Assembly (NCBI RefSeq): GCF_022921075.1
Contig: NZ_CP095050.1
Span: 2,170,001 to 2,234,000, forward strand
Length of the DNA: 64,000 bases
DNA from: Hymenobacter sp. 5317J-9
GTDB taxonomy: Bacteria > Bacteroidota > Bacteroidia > Cytophagales > Hymenobacteraceae
Direction: 5' to 3'
A program made the position numbers and the translations under genes. Position 1 is the stretch's first letter. Each line of letters begins with the position of its first letter. The notes under the pieces are model-generated. The model worked only from the letters and a program-made list of their open reading frames with translations. It was not told the origin of the DNA and did no database searches. Below, in pieces: positions 19,021-27,760 of this stretch.

Positions 19021-19115
19021 CGTCATGCTGAGCGTAGTCGAAGCATCTCGCGTGTGGTAGTAAATAAATCGTTTAACGATGCGAGCGAGATGCTTCGGCT
19101 GCGCTCAGCATGACG
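19021..19115. repeat. Dispersed extragenic palindrome, family A, copy 3
   Basis: Arms 19021-19051 and 19085-19115, about 31 bp, with a few mismatches (GCGTAGTCG opposite CGGCTGCGC). It lies between preT and preA. Confidence 0.9.
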
Positions 19116-19134
19116 TTCTGAGAAATAAAATCCC

Positions 19135-20523
19135 ATGCCCGACCTCTCCATAAATTTCGCCGGCATTAAATCGCCGAACCCGTTCTGGCTGGCCTCGGCG
19201 CCGCCCACCAATTCCGGCTACCAGGTGATGAAAGCCTTCGATGCCGGCTGGGGCGGCGCGGTGTGGAAGACGCTGGGCGTGCCCGTCGTGAACGTGTCGA
19301 GCCGCTACGGTGGCGTCAACTACCGCGACAAGCGCCTCGTGGGCTTCAACAACATCGAGCTGATTTCGGACCGGCCGCTCTCGCACAACCTGCGCGAGAT
19401 TGAGGAAGTGAAAAAGCGCTTCCCCAACCACGCTGTTATCGCCTCGCTCATGGTGCAGAGTCGGCAGGAGTGGCACGACATCGTGCGCGCCTCGCAGGAC
19501 GCCGGCGCCGACGGCTTCGAGCTGAACTTTGGCTGTCCGCACGGCATGTGCGAGCGGGGCATGGGCTCGGCCGTGGGGCAGGAGCCCAAGGTGCTGCAAA
19601 TGATAGTGGAATGGGTGATGGAAGTGGCCCAGAAGCCCGTCATCGTGAAGCTCACGCCCAACATCTCCGACATCACCGAGCCCGCCATGGCCGCCCGGCG
19701 CGGCGGCGCCGACGCCATCTCGCTCATCAACACGATTCAGAGCATCGTGGGGGTTGATTTGGATAAGTACGCGCCCTATCCGATTGTGGACGGCAAGGGC
19801 ACCAACGGCGGCTACTGCGGCCCGGCCGTGAAGCCCATTGCCCTGAATATGGTGAAAAACTGCGCCCAGCACCCCGACGTGCGCCTGCCCATCTCGGGCA
19901 TCGGCGGCATTGAGAACTGGCGCGACGCCGTGGAGCACATCCTGCTGGGTGCCAGCTCGGTGCAGGTGTGCACGGCGGCCATGCACTTCGGCTTTGGCAT
20001 CATCCGGGAGATGACGGCCGGCCTGGAGCAGTACATGGTGGAGAAGGGCTTCAACACGATTTACGATTTCGTGGGCAAGGCCCTGCCCAACGTGCTGCAC
20101 TGGGAAGACCTGAATATGAAGTACAAGGTGACGGCCAATATCAACGAGGACAAGTGCATTGGCTGCCAGCTGTGCTACACGGCCTGCGAAGACGGCGCCC
20201 ACCAGGCCATCAAGCTAAACGCCGGCACCCGCGTGCCCGAAATCATCGAGGAAAACTGCGTGGGCTGCAACCTGTGCTCGCTGGTGTGCCCCGTGGAGCA
20301 GTGCATCACGATGGAGCAGACGGACTCCGGCACCGAGCACCTCACCTGGAAGGAACGCACCGAAGCCGGCACCGCACCCACCGAATTCGAGGACGAAAAG
20401 GCCGGTGGCCGGCACCATTGGGTGCCCGAGCCCAGTGCCGCGCTCGGTAAAGAGCGCCACAAAACCCTGCCCGGCAAAGCCCGCCTGTATTCGGGCGAAA
20501 CCGAGGTGCCGGCGGGAGCATAA
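19135..20523 (+). CDS. preA: NAD-dependent dihydropyrimidine dehydrogenase subunit PreA
   Basis: 462 aa. FMN TIM-barrel (dihydroorotate dehydrogenase-like) catalytic subunit, residues about 1-310, with the pyrimidine active-site loop FGCPHGMCERGMGS that holds the proton-donor cysteine. The C-terminus carries two [4Fe-4S] motifs, CIGCQLCYTAC and CVGCNLCSLVCP, which take electrons from PreT. A 60-residue tail follows the clusters. It is the last gene of the pathway cluster and is followed by a strong terminator. Confidence 0.95.
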   Translation: MPDLSINFAGIKSPNPFWLASAPPTNSGYQVMKAFDAGWGGAVWKTLGVPVVNVSSRYGGVNYRDKRLVGFNNIELISDRPLSHNLREIEEVKKRFPNHAVIASLMVQSRQEWHDIVRASQDAGADGFELNFGCPHGMCERGMGSAVGQEPKVLQMIVEWVMEVAQKPVIVKLTPNISDITEPAMAARRGGADAISLINTIQSIVGVDLDKYAPYPIVDGKGTNGGYCGPAVKPIALNMVKNCAQHPDVRLPISGIGGIENWRDAVEHILLGASSVQVCTAAMHFGFGIIREMTAGLEQYMVEKGFNTIYDFVGKALPNVLHWEDLNMKYKVTANINEDKCIGCQLCYTACEDGAHQAIKLNAGTRVPEIIEENCVGCNLCSLVCPVEQCITMEQTDSGTEHLTWKERTEAGTAPTEFEDEKAGGRHHWVPEPSAALGKERHKTLPGKARLYSGETEVPAGA

Positions 20524-20561
20524 GTCTCTGGCGGTTGTGCGCCAAAAAATGCCATCAGCAG

Positions 20562-20594
20562 AAAAGCCCCTTGGTGCATCACCAAGGGGCTTTT
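20562..20594 (+). terminator. Terminator of preTA
   Basis: Perfect 14-bp stem AAAAGCCCCTTGGT / ACCAAGGGGCTTTT with a 5-nt loop, ending in T residues. Confidence 0.9.
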
Positions 20595-20819
20595 GGCTTC
20601 GTGTGAGACAATGGGTTGCCGTGAGTGAGACAACCAGTTGGCCAACGGCAAAGGGGCATGGGCCTTTTATACAAACCACAACGGCAGGTCAGGCAGCGAC
20701 GTATAAATAAAAGGCTTGAACGACAGGATGAACGCGCCGAAAAGTCAACTATTCCAACGCGCATTTTGTCTTATTAACAAGTTTGTATGTGTCATTCAAT
20801 GTGCTTACGCACCTTCGCC

Positions 20820-21083
20820 ATGAAAACGAAATCAGTGATTTTTGCCTTGGGCCTGTGCCTGCTCTTGTTGAGCGGCTGCGTGGCTTCGGTGGGCACTGGC
20901 TACGACTACGGGTACTACCCGCCGGCTCAGCCGTATTATCCTCGCCCATACTACGCCCGCCCTCATTACTACACGCCTCGCCCCGCGGTGGTGGTGCCGG
21001 TTCGGCCGTATTACCGGGGCAGCTACCATGGGGCATACCGCGGTGGCAATGGCTATCACGGCGGCTACGGCCGGCGCCGCTAA
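20820..21083 (+). CDS. Small Tyr/His/Pro-rich lipoprotein
   Basis: 87 aa from ATG 20820 (MKTKSVIFALGL). Signal peptide with lipobox LLSGC at residues 16-20 or so, then a low-complexity mature part rich in Tyr, Pro, His and Gly (YYPPAQPYYPRPYY, GSYHGAYRGGNGYHGGYGRRR). No enzyme motif. Similar tiny Tyr-rich lipoproteins are common in Hymenobacter-like genomes; role unknown, perhaps envelope structure. The longer reading from 20787 is unlikely. Confidence 0.7.
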   Translation: MKTKSVIFALGLCLLLLSGCVASVGTGYDYGYYPPAQPYYPRPYYARPHYYTPRPAVVVPVRPYYRGSYHGAYRGGNGYHGGYGRRR

Positions 21084-21110
21084 GCGCAGTTGCTAGCCGA
21101 AAAAGCTACA

Positions 21111-21151
21111 AGAGAGGCTGCACGCTGATGAGGCGGGCAGCCTCTTTTTTT
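21111..21151 (+). terminator. Terminator of the Tyr-rich lipoprotein gene
   Basis: Stem AGAGGCTGC (21113-21121) / GCAGCCTCT (21137-21145), followed by seven T. Confidence 0.88.
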
Positions 21152-21224
21152 GCGCCCATTTAGCCGATGCTCCGCGAAGTTGAGTCCGGTGTTCGTTCTT
21201 TGGCAAAACTTGGGGTTTTCCGGT

Positions 21225-22142
21225 ATGAAATTATTTGCCCGGGTGCCGCTGCGCCTGCTTTTATTCGCACTTGCGCTGGGCCTGCTGCCTACCACTGCCC
21301 GCAGCCAGGGATATGCCGAGGGCGTGGGCCTGAATTACGAAGTACTGCCCCTGAAGCTTGGCGCCGCTGAAACGTCGTTTCGGGCCGATATATACCGGGC
21401 GAATGCCATAGTGCCCATTGCCCTGGCCGCCGATAGTAGCCGCGGGCTGCTGCTGGGGGCTAGCCTGGAGGCCCTGCGCTTTAGCGGGCCCCGGCCAGGT
21501 TTTGCCGTGGGAAATGTTTATGGTCTTTCGCCGGTGCTGGGCTATCGGCACCGCGTTTCGTCCAAATTAGAGCTCACTGCGCTGGTGCTGCCCGCACTGA
21601 ACTCCGACCTGCGCGATGTGCGTGCAGGCGACCTCACGTGGGGCGGGGTGCTACGGGCCGGCTACCGCACCAGCCCGCGCCGGGCGTACCGGCTCACGGT
21701 GGGCTACCGCCAGCAGTTTTATGGCCCACAGTACGTGTTGCTGCTCGGCCTCGACTGGCGGCTGGGGCAGCGTTGGCGGCTGTTTGGCGACTTGCCCACC
21801 ACGTTCAATGTCAGCTATGCGGTGACACCGCGCGTTAATGCGGGTTTCAACCTCAACGGCATCAACACCGCTTACCGGTTGCAGGAGCAGAATCGTTATT
21901 TTCAGTACTTACAGGGGCATTATGGGCTGTTTGCGGAAACCTACGTGAGTGCGCGCTGGGCCCTGCGCGCCACGGCGGCCTACGCCGTGACGCGGCGCCT
22001 GGAAGTGTACGCACAGGAAGACCAATGGCCGGCCACCCTCGATTACATTGGCCTGGGCCAGGCGCCAACGCCGCTCAGCCCGCGCGTCGAGAAAGGCTTG
22101 GCTTTTCGACTTGCGCTGAGCTACCGGGTGCCAACGCCGTAG
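21225..22142 (+). CDS. DUF6268-like outer-membrane beta-barrel protein
   Basis: 305 aa from ATG 21225. Signal peptide of about 28 residues (LLFALALGLLPTTARSQG) followed by alternating amphipathic strands typical of a small outer-membrane barrel (for example TWGGVLRAGYRTSPRRAYRLTV, YVLLLGLDWRLGQRWRLF) and an aromatic C-terminal strand (RLALSYRVPTP). I read it as the DUF6268 barrel family seen in Bacteroidota; no transport substrate is known. The frame is open from 21150, but the signal peptide fixes the start. Confidence 0.72.
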   Translation: MKLFARVPLRLLLFALALGLLPTTARSQGYAEGVGLNYEVLPLKLGAAETSFRADIYRANAIVPIALAADSSRGLLLGASLEALRFSGPRPGFAVGNVYGLSPVLGYRHRVSSKLELTALVLPALNSDLRDVRAGDLTWGGVLRAGYRTSPRRAYRLTVGYRQQFYGPQYVLLLGLDWRLGQRWRLFGDLPTTFNVSYAVTPRVNAGFNLNGINTAYRLQEQNRYFQYLQGHYGLFAETYVSARWALRATAAYAVTRRLEVYAQEDQWPATLDYIGLGQAPTPLSPRVEKGLAFRLALSYRVPTP

Positions 22143-22160
22143 CTGGAATTGTGGGATAAC

Positions 22161-23324
22161 TCAGGCTGAAATGACGGCGTTCGCGGCGGCTTGGGCAGGA
22201 ATGGACGGCGAGTCGGCGTGAATGGACGCGGTGGTGTCGCGCAAATGCCGGGGGGCGCGGCCGTTTTTTACCGCCTGCACTTCGGCCACAATGGCCAGGG
22301 CAATTTCTTCGGGGGTTTCGCCACCCAGGCTCAGCCCAATGGGGCTGTGCAGCCGGTGGCCGAGAACGTGGCTGCGCTCGGCTTCCGACAACTCCAGTTC
22401 TTCGAGGAGCCGGCCGGCTTTGGCCCGGGGGCCCAGCAGGCCGATGTAGGGCGCGGCCGTGGGCAGCAGCGTTTGCAGCGCGGCCAGGTCGTAGGCGTAG
22501 TTGTGGCTGAGCAGCACGTGGTAGGCGGCTGGGTCGGGCGATTGGGTTTCGAGCTCGCGCACGGGCACAATGCGCACCTCGGCAGCTTCGGGAAAGCGGG
22601 CGGGGGTGGCTAGGTTGGGCCGGCCATCTACCACGGCCACGTGCCAGCCCAGTGAGGCGGCGAGGCGCACCAGCGGCTGCGCATCGTTGCCGGCGCCGTA
22701 CACGACCAAACGCAACGGGGGAGTGAGAATTTCCAGCAGCGCCCGCACGGGGCCGGCGTCGGTTTCGATGTTGAGCACCCGCGACTGGCCCTGCGCCAGG
22801 GTGTCCAGCGCCGCCTGCGCCAGGGGCGAGGCTAGCAGGGGAGTGCCCCGCACCGCGCCGGTGGCCGAGAGCAGCAGCCGTTGGCCCACGGCGGCCCGCA
22901 GCCCACTGGCGTCGGTTTCGAATACCGTGGCCAGCACGGCGGGCTCGGGATGCTGGGCAAAGCCGCGCAGCAACTCAATAGGATTGTCGGGCGCGTCAAA
23001 TCGCAACGGCTCCAGCAGGATGCGAACCACGCCCTGGCAGCCGGGCCCCAAGCCGTGGCGCGGGTCGTCCTCGTCGCGGGTGTCGTAGGTCACCAGCGCC
23101 GGCTGGCCCCGGAAAATGGCCTGCCGGGCCCGCTGGCGGGCATCGCCTTCCAGGCAGCCACCGCTGATGGCGCCGGTCAGCTCCCCATCTTCCGTGACGA
23201 GCATGCGGGCGCCGGGGCGCCGGTAGGCCGAGCCCAGCACCTCGACCACCGTGGCCAGGGCGCAGGGCCGGGCGTCGGCGCGGTGACGGTCGTAGGCCAG
23301 CAGCAGGCGTTGGAGTTCGGTCAT
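22161..23324 (-). CDS. XdhC/CoxI-family molybdenum-cofactor maturation protein
   Basis: 387 aa. N-terminal XdhC/CoxI domain (EVLGSAYRRPGARMLV, then GAISGGCLEGDA) and C-terminal Rossmann domain (VVYGAGNDAQPLVRLAASLGWHVAVVDGRP). This family binds and sulfurates molybdenum cofactor and inserts it into xanthine dehydrogenase-type enzymes. It is on the same strand as the hydroxylase operon at 25520-29400, 2.2 kb downstream of it, but two oppositely oriented genes intervene. It is the natural maturation partner of that enzyme (PaoD role). Confidence 0.9.
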   Translation of the reverse strand: MTELQRLLLAYDRHRADARPCALATVVEVLGSAYRRPGARMLVTEDGELTGAISGGCLEGDARQRARQAIFRGQPALVTYDTRDEDDPRHGLGPGCQGVVRILLEPLRFDAPDNPIELLRGFAQHPEPAVLATVFETDASGLRAAVGQRLLLSATGAVRGTPLLASPLAQAALDTLAQGQSRVLNIETDAGPVRALLEILTPPLRLVVYGAGNDAQPLVRLAASLGWHVAVVDGRPNLATPARFPEAAEVRIVPVRELETQSPDPAAYHVLLSHNYAYDLAALQTLLPTAAPYIGLLGPRAKAGRLLEELELSEAERSHVLGHRLHSPIGLSLGGETPEEIALAIVAEVQAVKNGRAPRHLRDTTASIHADSPSIPAQAAANAVISA

Positions 23325-23510
23325 GGGGTGTGCGGGATTGACGCAATCAGTACGCCCCAGCGTGAGGCGGGGTTATGCAGAACCACCGGGCGGCGAATGC
23401 GGTTTTGGCTGCGTATGGCTGCATGGTTAACGCTCAGTCCTCGGGCAATTGGGTAGCTGGTTGCTGTTCAGCTGCTTGGTGGCGCAGGCAGTTGGAGGCA
23501 TGTGCATGAC

Positions 23511-24404
23511 ATGAAGCGGTTTAATATTGTTGCTATGAGCGTCGCTATTCCCATCTACCCATTGAGCGCCCTCGCCGAAACCGAGGAAAAACCGGCGGCA
23601 GTGTTCTTGCTGGGACCCCATTCGGCGTCTGCCCAGCTGCCCATCAACCTGCCCTACCGCAGCAGCTACTACAAGGTTGGCCTGTGCCTGCGCGGGCAGG
23701 CTCGCCTAAATGTCAACCTGGAAACCTACGACGTCGGCCCCAATTCGCTGATGGTGTTATCGCCCTACGTCATCAAGCAGTGGCCATCCTTCAGCACTGA
23801 TTTTGAAGGACTGAGCATCTTTTTTACCCAGGAATTCATTTCGGCCAACAGCAGCCTGCACCTCGATGCCTTTTCCTTTTTTGAGCGCGATGCCCGGCAC
23901 GTGTTTACCCTGACGCCCGCGCAGGCCGATAGCATTGCGGCGCTGCTGCGCACCATTGAGCAGAAATACCACGAGCCGCACGCCTACCGCGACGAGATTC
24001 TGCGCAGCCTCATCCACATTCTGCTGCACGAAACCGCGCCCATCTACAGCCTGCAGCAGATTTCGGCAGCGGCCGTGCTGCCGCGCGGCCACCAGATTGC
24101 GGCTGCGTTTAAGAAGCTGGTGAATACGCATTACGCCGCCGAGCGCAGCCTGGCGTTCTATGCCGATAAGCTGTGCATCACCCCCAAGCACCTGGCCGAA
24201 ACCGTGAAAGACGCCACCGGCAAGCGTGCGGCCGAGTGGCTGACCGAGGCCGTGTTGCTGGAAGCCAACGTGCTGCTGCAAAATCCGGCCCTGACCATCG
24301 CCCAGGTAGCTGATAATCTGAATTTCGCCGACCAGTCCACATTCGGCCGGTTTTACAGGAATAACACTGGGGTGTCGCCGGCGGCCCATCGGCAGCAGTT
24401 GTGA
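23511..24404 (+). CDS. AraC-family transcriptional regulator
   Basis: 297 aa from ATG 23511; an upstream GTG at 23502 is possible and GGAGG lies at 23494-23498. Residues 1-170 form a cupin-like sensor (GLCLRGQARLNVNLETYDVGP). The C-terminal 100 residues carry two HTH motifs, the second being LTIAQVADNLNFADQSTFGR followed by FYRNNTGVSP, which is diagnostic of AraC/XylS. It is divergent from xdhC and 134 bp upstream of the NmrA-type gene, so it may control that gene or the hydroxylase. Confidence 0.9.
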   Translation: MKRFNIVAMSVAIPIYPLSALAETEEKPAAVFLLGPHSASAQLPINLPYRSSYYKVGLCLRGQARLNVNLETYDVGPNSLMVLSPYVIKQWPSFSTDFEGLSIFFTQEFISANSSLHLDAFSFFERDARHVFTLTPAQADSIAALLRTIEQKYHEPHAYRDEILRSLIHILLHETAPIYSLQQISAAAVLPRGHQIAAAFKKLVNTHYAAERSLAFYADKLCITPKHLAETVKDATGKRAAEWLTEAVLLEANVLLQNPALTIAQVADNLNFADQSTFGRFYRNNTGVSPAAHRQQL

Positions 24405-24538
24405 GCTGAGCCAATAGGCCGGGGCGCAGTAGGCGAATGGTTTGCCGCAGTTGGGCCCAGTTTTTCCGCCGTTTTGCTCTTCTGGGCTGCGGGTGGGCCA
24501 CCCACCTTTGCTGCACACTTATAGCAACCAGAAGCACC

Positions 24539-25429
24539 ATGAAAATAGTTGTAACGGGTTCCCTCGGGAACATCAGCAAACCACTGGCCACCGAGCTGGT
24601 GCAGCAGGGGCACGCTGTCACGGTCATCAGCAGCAAGCCGGAAAAGAAGCCCGAAATTGAGGTGTTGGGCGCTAACGCCGCCATCGGTTCCGTCGATGAC
24701 GCGGCATTCCTCACCTCAACTCTAACCGGGGCCGACGCTGCCTATCTCATGATGCCGCCCAGCTTTGCCGAGCCCGACTCGCGGGCCTACCACCAACGCA
24801 TCGGCCAGCGGTACGCAGAGGCCATTCAGCAGTCGGGCATTCAGCGGGTGGTGCAGCTGAGCAGCTGGGGCGCGCATCGCTCGGCAGGCACCGGCGGCAT
24901 TCTGGGCACGCACGACGTGGAGGAAATTCTGGCCAAGCTGCCCGGCATCGCCCTCACGCACCTGCGCCCCACTTCTTTTTATTACAACATGTTCAGTTTC
25001 ATCGGGATGATAAAGGCGCAGGGTGTTATTGGCGTCAACTACGACGGCAACACGCGGGTGGCCTTTGTGCACTCGTTGGATATTGCCAACGCCGCCGCGG
25101 CCGAGCTAACGGCCCCAACTGCCCTCGGCCGGCACGTGCGTTACGCAGCCAGCGACGAGCGCACCGCCAACGAAGTGGCGCAGGTGCTGGGCGCCGCCAT
25201 TGGCCGGCCCGGGTTGCGCTGGGTGAGCCTCACCAACGAGCAAATACAGGAAAACCTGCTCCGGCATGGCCTGCCCGCCGCCCGCGCCTCTGAAATTGTG
25301 GACATCTACACCAGTATCGGCAACGGTACGCTGGGCGAAGACTACGAGCAGCACAAGCCCGGCCTGGGCCGGGTAAAGCTGGAAGATTTCGCGAGGGAGT
25401 TTGCGGCAGCCTATGCCGCGGCGGTTTAG
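24539..25429 (+). CDS. NmrA/NAD(P)H-binding reductase
   Basis: 296 aa from ATG 24539. Atypical short-chain dehydrogenase: N-terminal Rossmann fold (VVTGSLGNISKPLATELVQQGH, in place of the usual GATG) and NmrA-type segments (VQLSSWGAHRSAGTG, HLRPTSFYYN, HDVEEILAKL). Members bind NAD(P)H and act as redox sensors or quinone/azo reductases. The catalytic YxxxK of classical SDRs is absent. Follows an AraC gene in the same direction; this regulator-plus-reductase pairing is common. Confidence 0.86.
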   Translation: MKIVVTGSLGNISKPLATELVQQGHAVTVISSKPEKKPEIEVLGANAAIGSVDDAAFLTSTLTGADAAYLMMPPSFAEPDSRAYHQRIGQRYAEAIQQSGIQRVVQLSSWGAHRSAGTGGILGTHDVEEILAKLPGIALTHLRPTSFYYNMFSFIGMIKAQGVIGVNYDGNTRVAFVHSLDIANAAAAELTAPTALGRHVRYAASDERTANEVAQVLGAAIGRPGLRWVSLTNEQIQENLLRHGLPAARASEIVDIYTSIGNGTLGEDYEQHKPGLGRVKLEDFAREFAAAYAAAV

Positions 25430-25447
25430 CGAGCCGGCGAGATAAGC

Positions 25448-25487
25448 AAAAGCGCCCCGTAACCAATTGGTTGCGGGGCGCTTTTTA
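25448..25487 (+). terminator. Terminator between convergent genes
   Basis: Stem AAAGCGCCCCGTAACC / GGTTGCGGGGCGCTTT with a short AATT loop and flanking A and T runs, so it can serve both the NmrA gene (+) and the hydroxylase operon (-). Confidence 0.9.
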
Positions 25488-25519
25488 TGTCACCTCAGCG
25501 GCAGTTGTCGTAGCAAAGG

Positions 25520-27760
25520 CTACAGCAGCTTGTCAATCGTCACGGGCAGGTCGCGCACGCGCTTGCCGGTGGCGTGGTAGATGGCGTTAGTGACGGCGGC
25601 GGCCACGCCCAGCAGGCCTACTTCGCCCAAGCCTTTGATGCCGAGCGGGTTCACCTTGTCGTCTTCTTCGTTCACAAAAACCACGTCAATGTCGTGGATG
25701 TCGGCGTTCACCGGTACGTGGTATTCGGCGTAGTTGTGGTTCATGTAGCGGCCGAAGCGGTGGTCCATCACCGATTCCTCCATCAGGGCCGAGCTGATGC
25801 CCCACACCACTGAGCCGAGCACCTGGCTGCGGGCCGTTTTGGGGTTCAGAATGCGGCCGGCGGCCACGGCGTTCACCACGCGGGTGACGTGCACGGTCAT
25901 CAGCTCCGGGTCCACCTTCACTTCCACAAACACGGCGTTGTGGGCGTGCATGGAATATTTCGGGGGCTTCAGCATTTCCAGCTTGGCCAGCACGGTGGAG
26001 TTTTCGGCTTCGATTTTGGCCTCGCCGCTGGCTTGCACAATGTCGCGCAGCACCACGGCCTGGGTGTCGTCGGTGCGCAGGCGCAGCTGGCCGTTGGCAA
26101 ACTGCACGTCCTCAATTTTGGCGTCCTTGAAGGCCGGGTGGTCCATTTTCTGGGCCTGTTTCAGCAGGGCTTCGCCGAGCTTGGTGCAGGCTTCCACCAC
26201 CGAGTTGCCCACCGAAGCCGCCGTCCAGGAGCCGCCCTGTAGCGGCGACTGCGGCAGCGTGGTGTCGCCCAGCACGAACGTCACGGCTTCGAGGGGCAGG
26301 CCCATGCTTTCGGCCGCAATCTGCGTCATGATGGTGTAGGTGCCGGTGCCGATTTCGTTGGTGCCGCTGCTCACGGTGAGGTGGCCGTCGGCGTCGAGGC
26401 TGGCTTTCACGGTGGCCGGCATCTTGGAGGCATCCCAGATGCCGCCGCCCATGCCCCAGCCCACCAACAGGTTGCCGTCCTTCATCGAGCCGGGCGCGGC
26501 GGTGCGCTTTTCCCAGCCAAATTTGGCCGCGCCCTCGGCGTAGCATTTGCGCAGGGCCTTGCTGGAGTAGGGCAGGTTCTGGGCCTGGTCGAAATCGGAA
26601 TAGTTGCGGATGCGGAATTCGAGCGGGTCGAGGCCGGCGGCGTAGGCCATTTCGTCCATCGCAATTTCCAGGGCGATGGAGCCCGAAGCCGCGCCCGGCG
26701 CACGCATGTCGAGCGGCGAATACACGTCGAGCTTGCTCAGGCGGTAGCCCAACTCCACGTTTTCGCAGTCGTAGAGCGTGCCGCTCCAGCCCACCACGTT
26801 TTCGGTGAAATCCTCGAACTGCGAGGTTTCGGCCACGGCCACGTGGTTGATGCCGGTGAGCGAGCCGTCGGCGGCAGTGGCCAGGGCCACGTGCTGCAAG
26901 GTCTCGGGCCGGTGGCCGAAACTGAACATCTGCTCGCGGGTGAGCGACACGCGCACCGAGCGCTCCAGCTGCAGCGAAGCCATGACGGCCAGAAACAGCT
27001 GGTACTGCGGCCGCAGCCCAGACCCGAAGCCGCCGCCGGTGTACTTCGAAATCACCCGGGCCTGCTCGGCGCTCAGCCCGAATACCTTCATCACGTACTG
27101 CTGGCTGTTGAAAGCGCCCTGCGTTTTGTCGTAGATGTTCAGGTTCTTATCGCCGAGCCACTCCACGGTGCTGGCAAACATCTCCATGGGGTTGTGGTGC
27201 TGGGCGTGGTGCGAATACTGCGCCTCCATGTGGGCCACGCCTTCTTTCCAGCCCTTGCCAAAGTTGCCGCGCGACTTCGGCGGCTTGTAGCCGGTTTTGC
27301 CCCGGCCGGGCTCGTAGGCTTCGTCGAGGTGCTTGGCCAGCTCGGTTTCGTGCGCCACTTCCTCGTACTCGATGTGCAGGATGGAGGCAGCGTAGCGGGC
27401 CAGCTCGAACGTATCGGCCACCACCAGCGCCACGGGCTGCAGGCTGAACTTGATTTCGGCGTCGTGCAGCGGCCGAAACGGCGAGCCGCCGGGGGCCACA
27501 TCGTCCTTGTAGCTGCGGTCGAGAAAAGCGAAGCCGGGCACGTTTTCATGCGTGAAAACCTCCTGCACGCCGGGCAGCGCTCGCACCGCCGCACTATCGA
27601 TTTTCGTGATTTTGCCCTTGGCAATCGGGCTGCTCACCACGTAGCCGTACAGCAGGTCGGGCACGTTAAATTCGGCGGCGTACTTGGCGGTGCCGGCCAC
27701 TTTAGCCGGGCCATCGACGCGGTTGGTGGGTTTGCCGATGTAGTCGGTGGTGTGGCTCAT
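25520..27760 (-). CDS. Molybdenum hydroxylase large subunit (PaoC/xanthine dehydrogenase family)
   Basis: 746 aa. Molybdopterin-binding catalytic subunit. Domain order is the usual aldehyde oxidase a/b hammerhead (residues about 15-125), then Moco-binding domains with YTGGGFGSGLRPQYQ, SGTNEIGTGTYTIMTQIAAE, and the catalytic Glu in GIKGLGEVGLLG near the C-terminus. It resembles the periplasmic aldehyde oxidoreductase PaoC (about 730 aa) more than classical xanthine dehydrogenase. Its ATG overlaps the stop of the FAD-subunit gene by 4 bp (27757-27760). Likely oxidises aldehydes or N-heterocycles. Confidence 0.92.
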   Translation of the reverse strand: MSHTTDYIGKPTNRVDGPAKVAGTAKYAAEFNVPDLLYGYVVSSPIAKGKITKIDSAAVRALPGVQEVFTHENVPGFAFLDRSYKDDVAPGGSPFRPLHDAEIKFSLQPVALVVADTFELARYAASILHIEYEEVAHETELAKHLDEAYEPGRGKTGYKPPKSRGNFGKGWKEGVAHMEAQYSHHAQHHNPMEMFASTVEWLGDKNLNIYDKTQGAFNSQQYVMKVFGLSAEQARVISKYTGGGFGSGLRPQYQLFLAVMASLQLERSVRVSLTREQMFSFGHRPETLQHVALATAADGSLTGINHVAVAETSQFEDFTENVVGWSGTLYDCENVELGYRLSKLDVYSPLDMRAPGAASGSIALEIAMDEMAYAAGLDPLEFRIRNYSDFDQAQNLPYSSKALRKCYAEGAAKFGWEKRTAAPGSMKDGNLLVGWGMGGGIWDASKMPATVKASLDADGHLTVSSGTNEIGTGTYTIMTQIAAESMGLPLEAVTFVLGDTTLPQSPLQGGSWTAASVGNSVVEACTKLGEALLKQAQKMDHPAFKDAKIEDVQFANGQLRLRTDDTQAVVLRDIVQASGEAKIEAENSTVLAKLEMLKPPKYSMHAHNAVFVEVKVDPELMTVHVTRVVNAVAAGRILNPKTARSQVLGSVVWGISSALMEESVMDHRFGRYMNHNYAEYHVPVNADIHDIDVVFVNEEDDKVNPLGIKGLGEVGLLGVAAAVTNAIYHATGKRVRDLPVTIDKLL

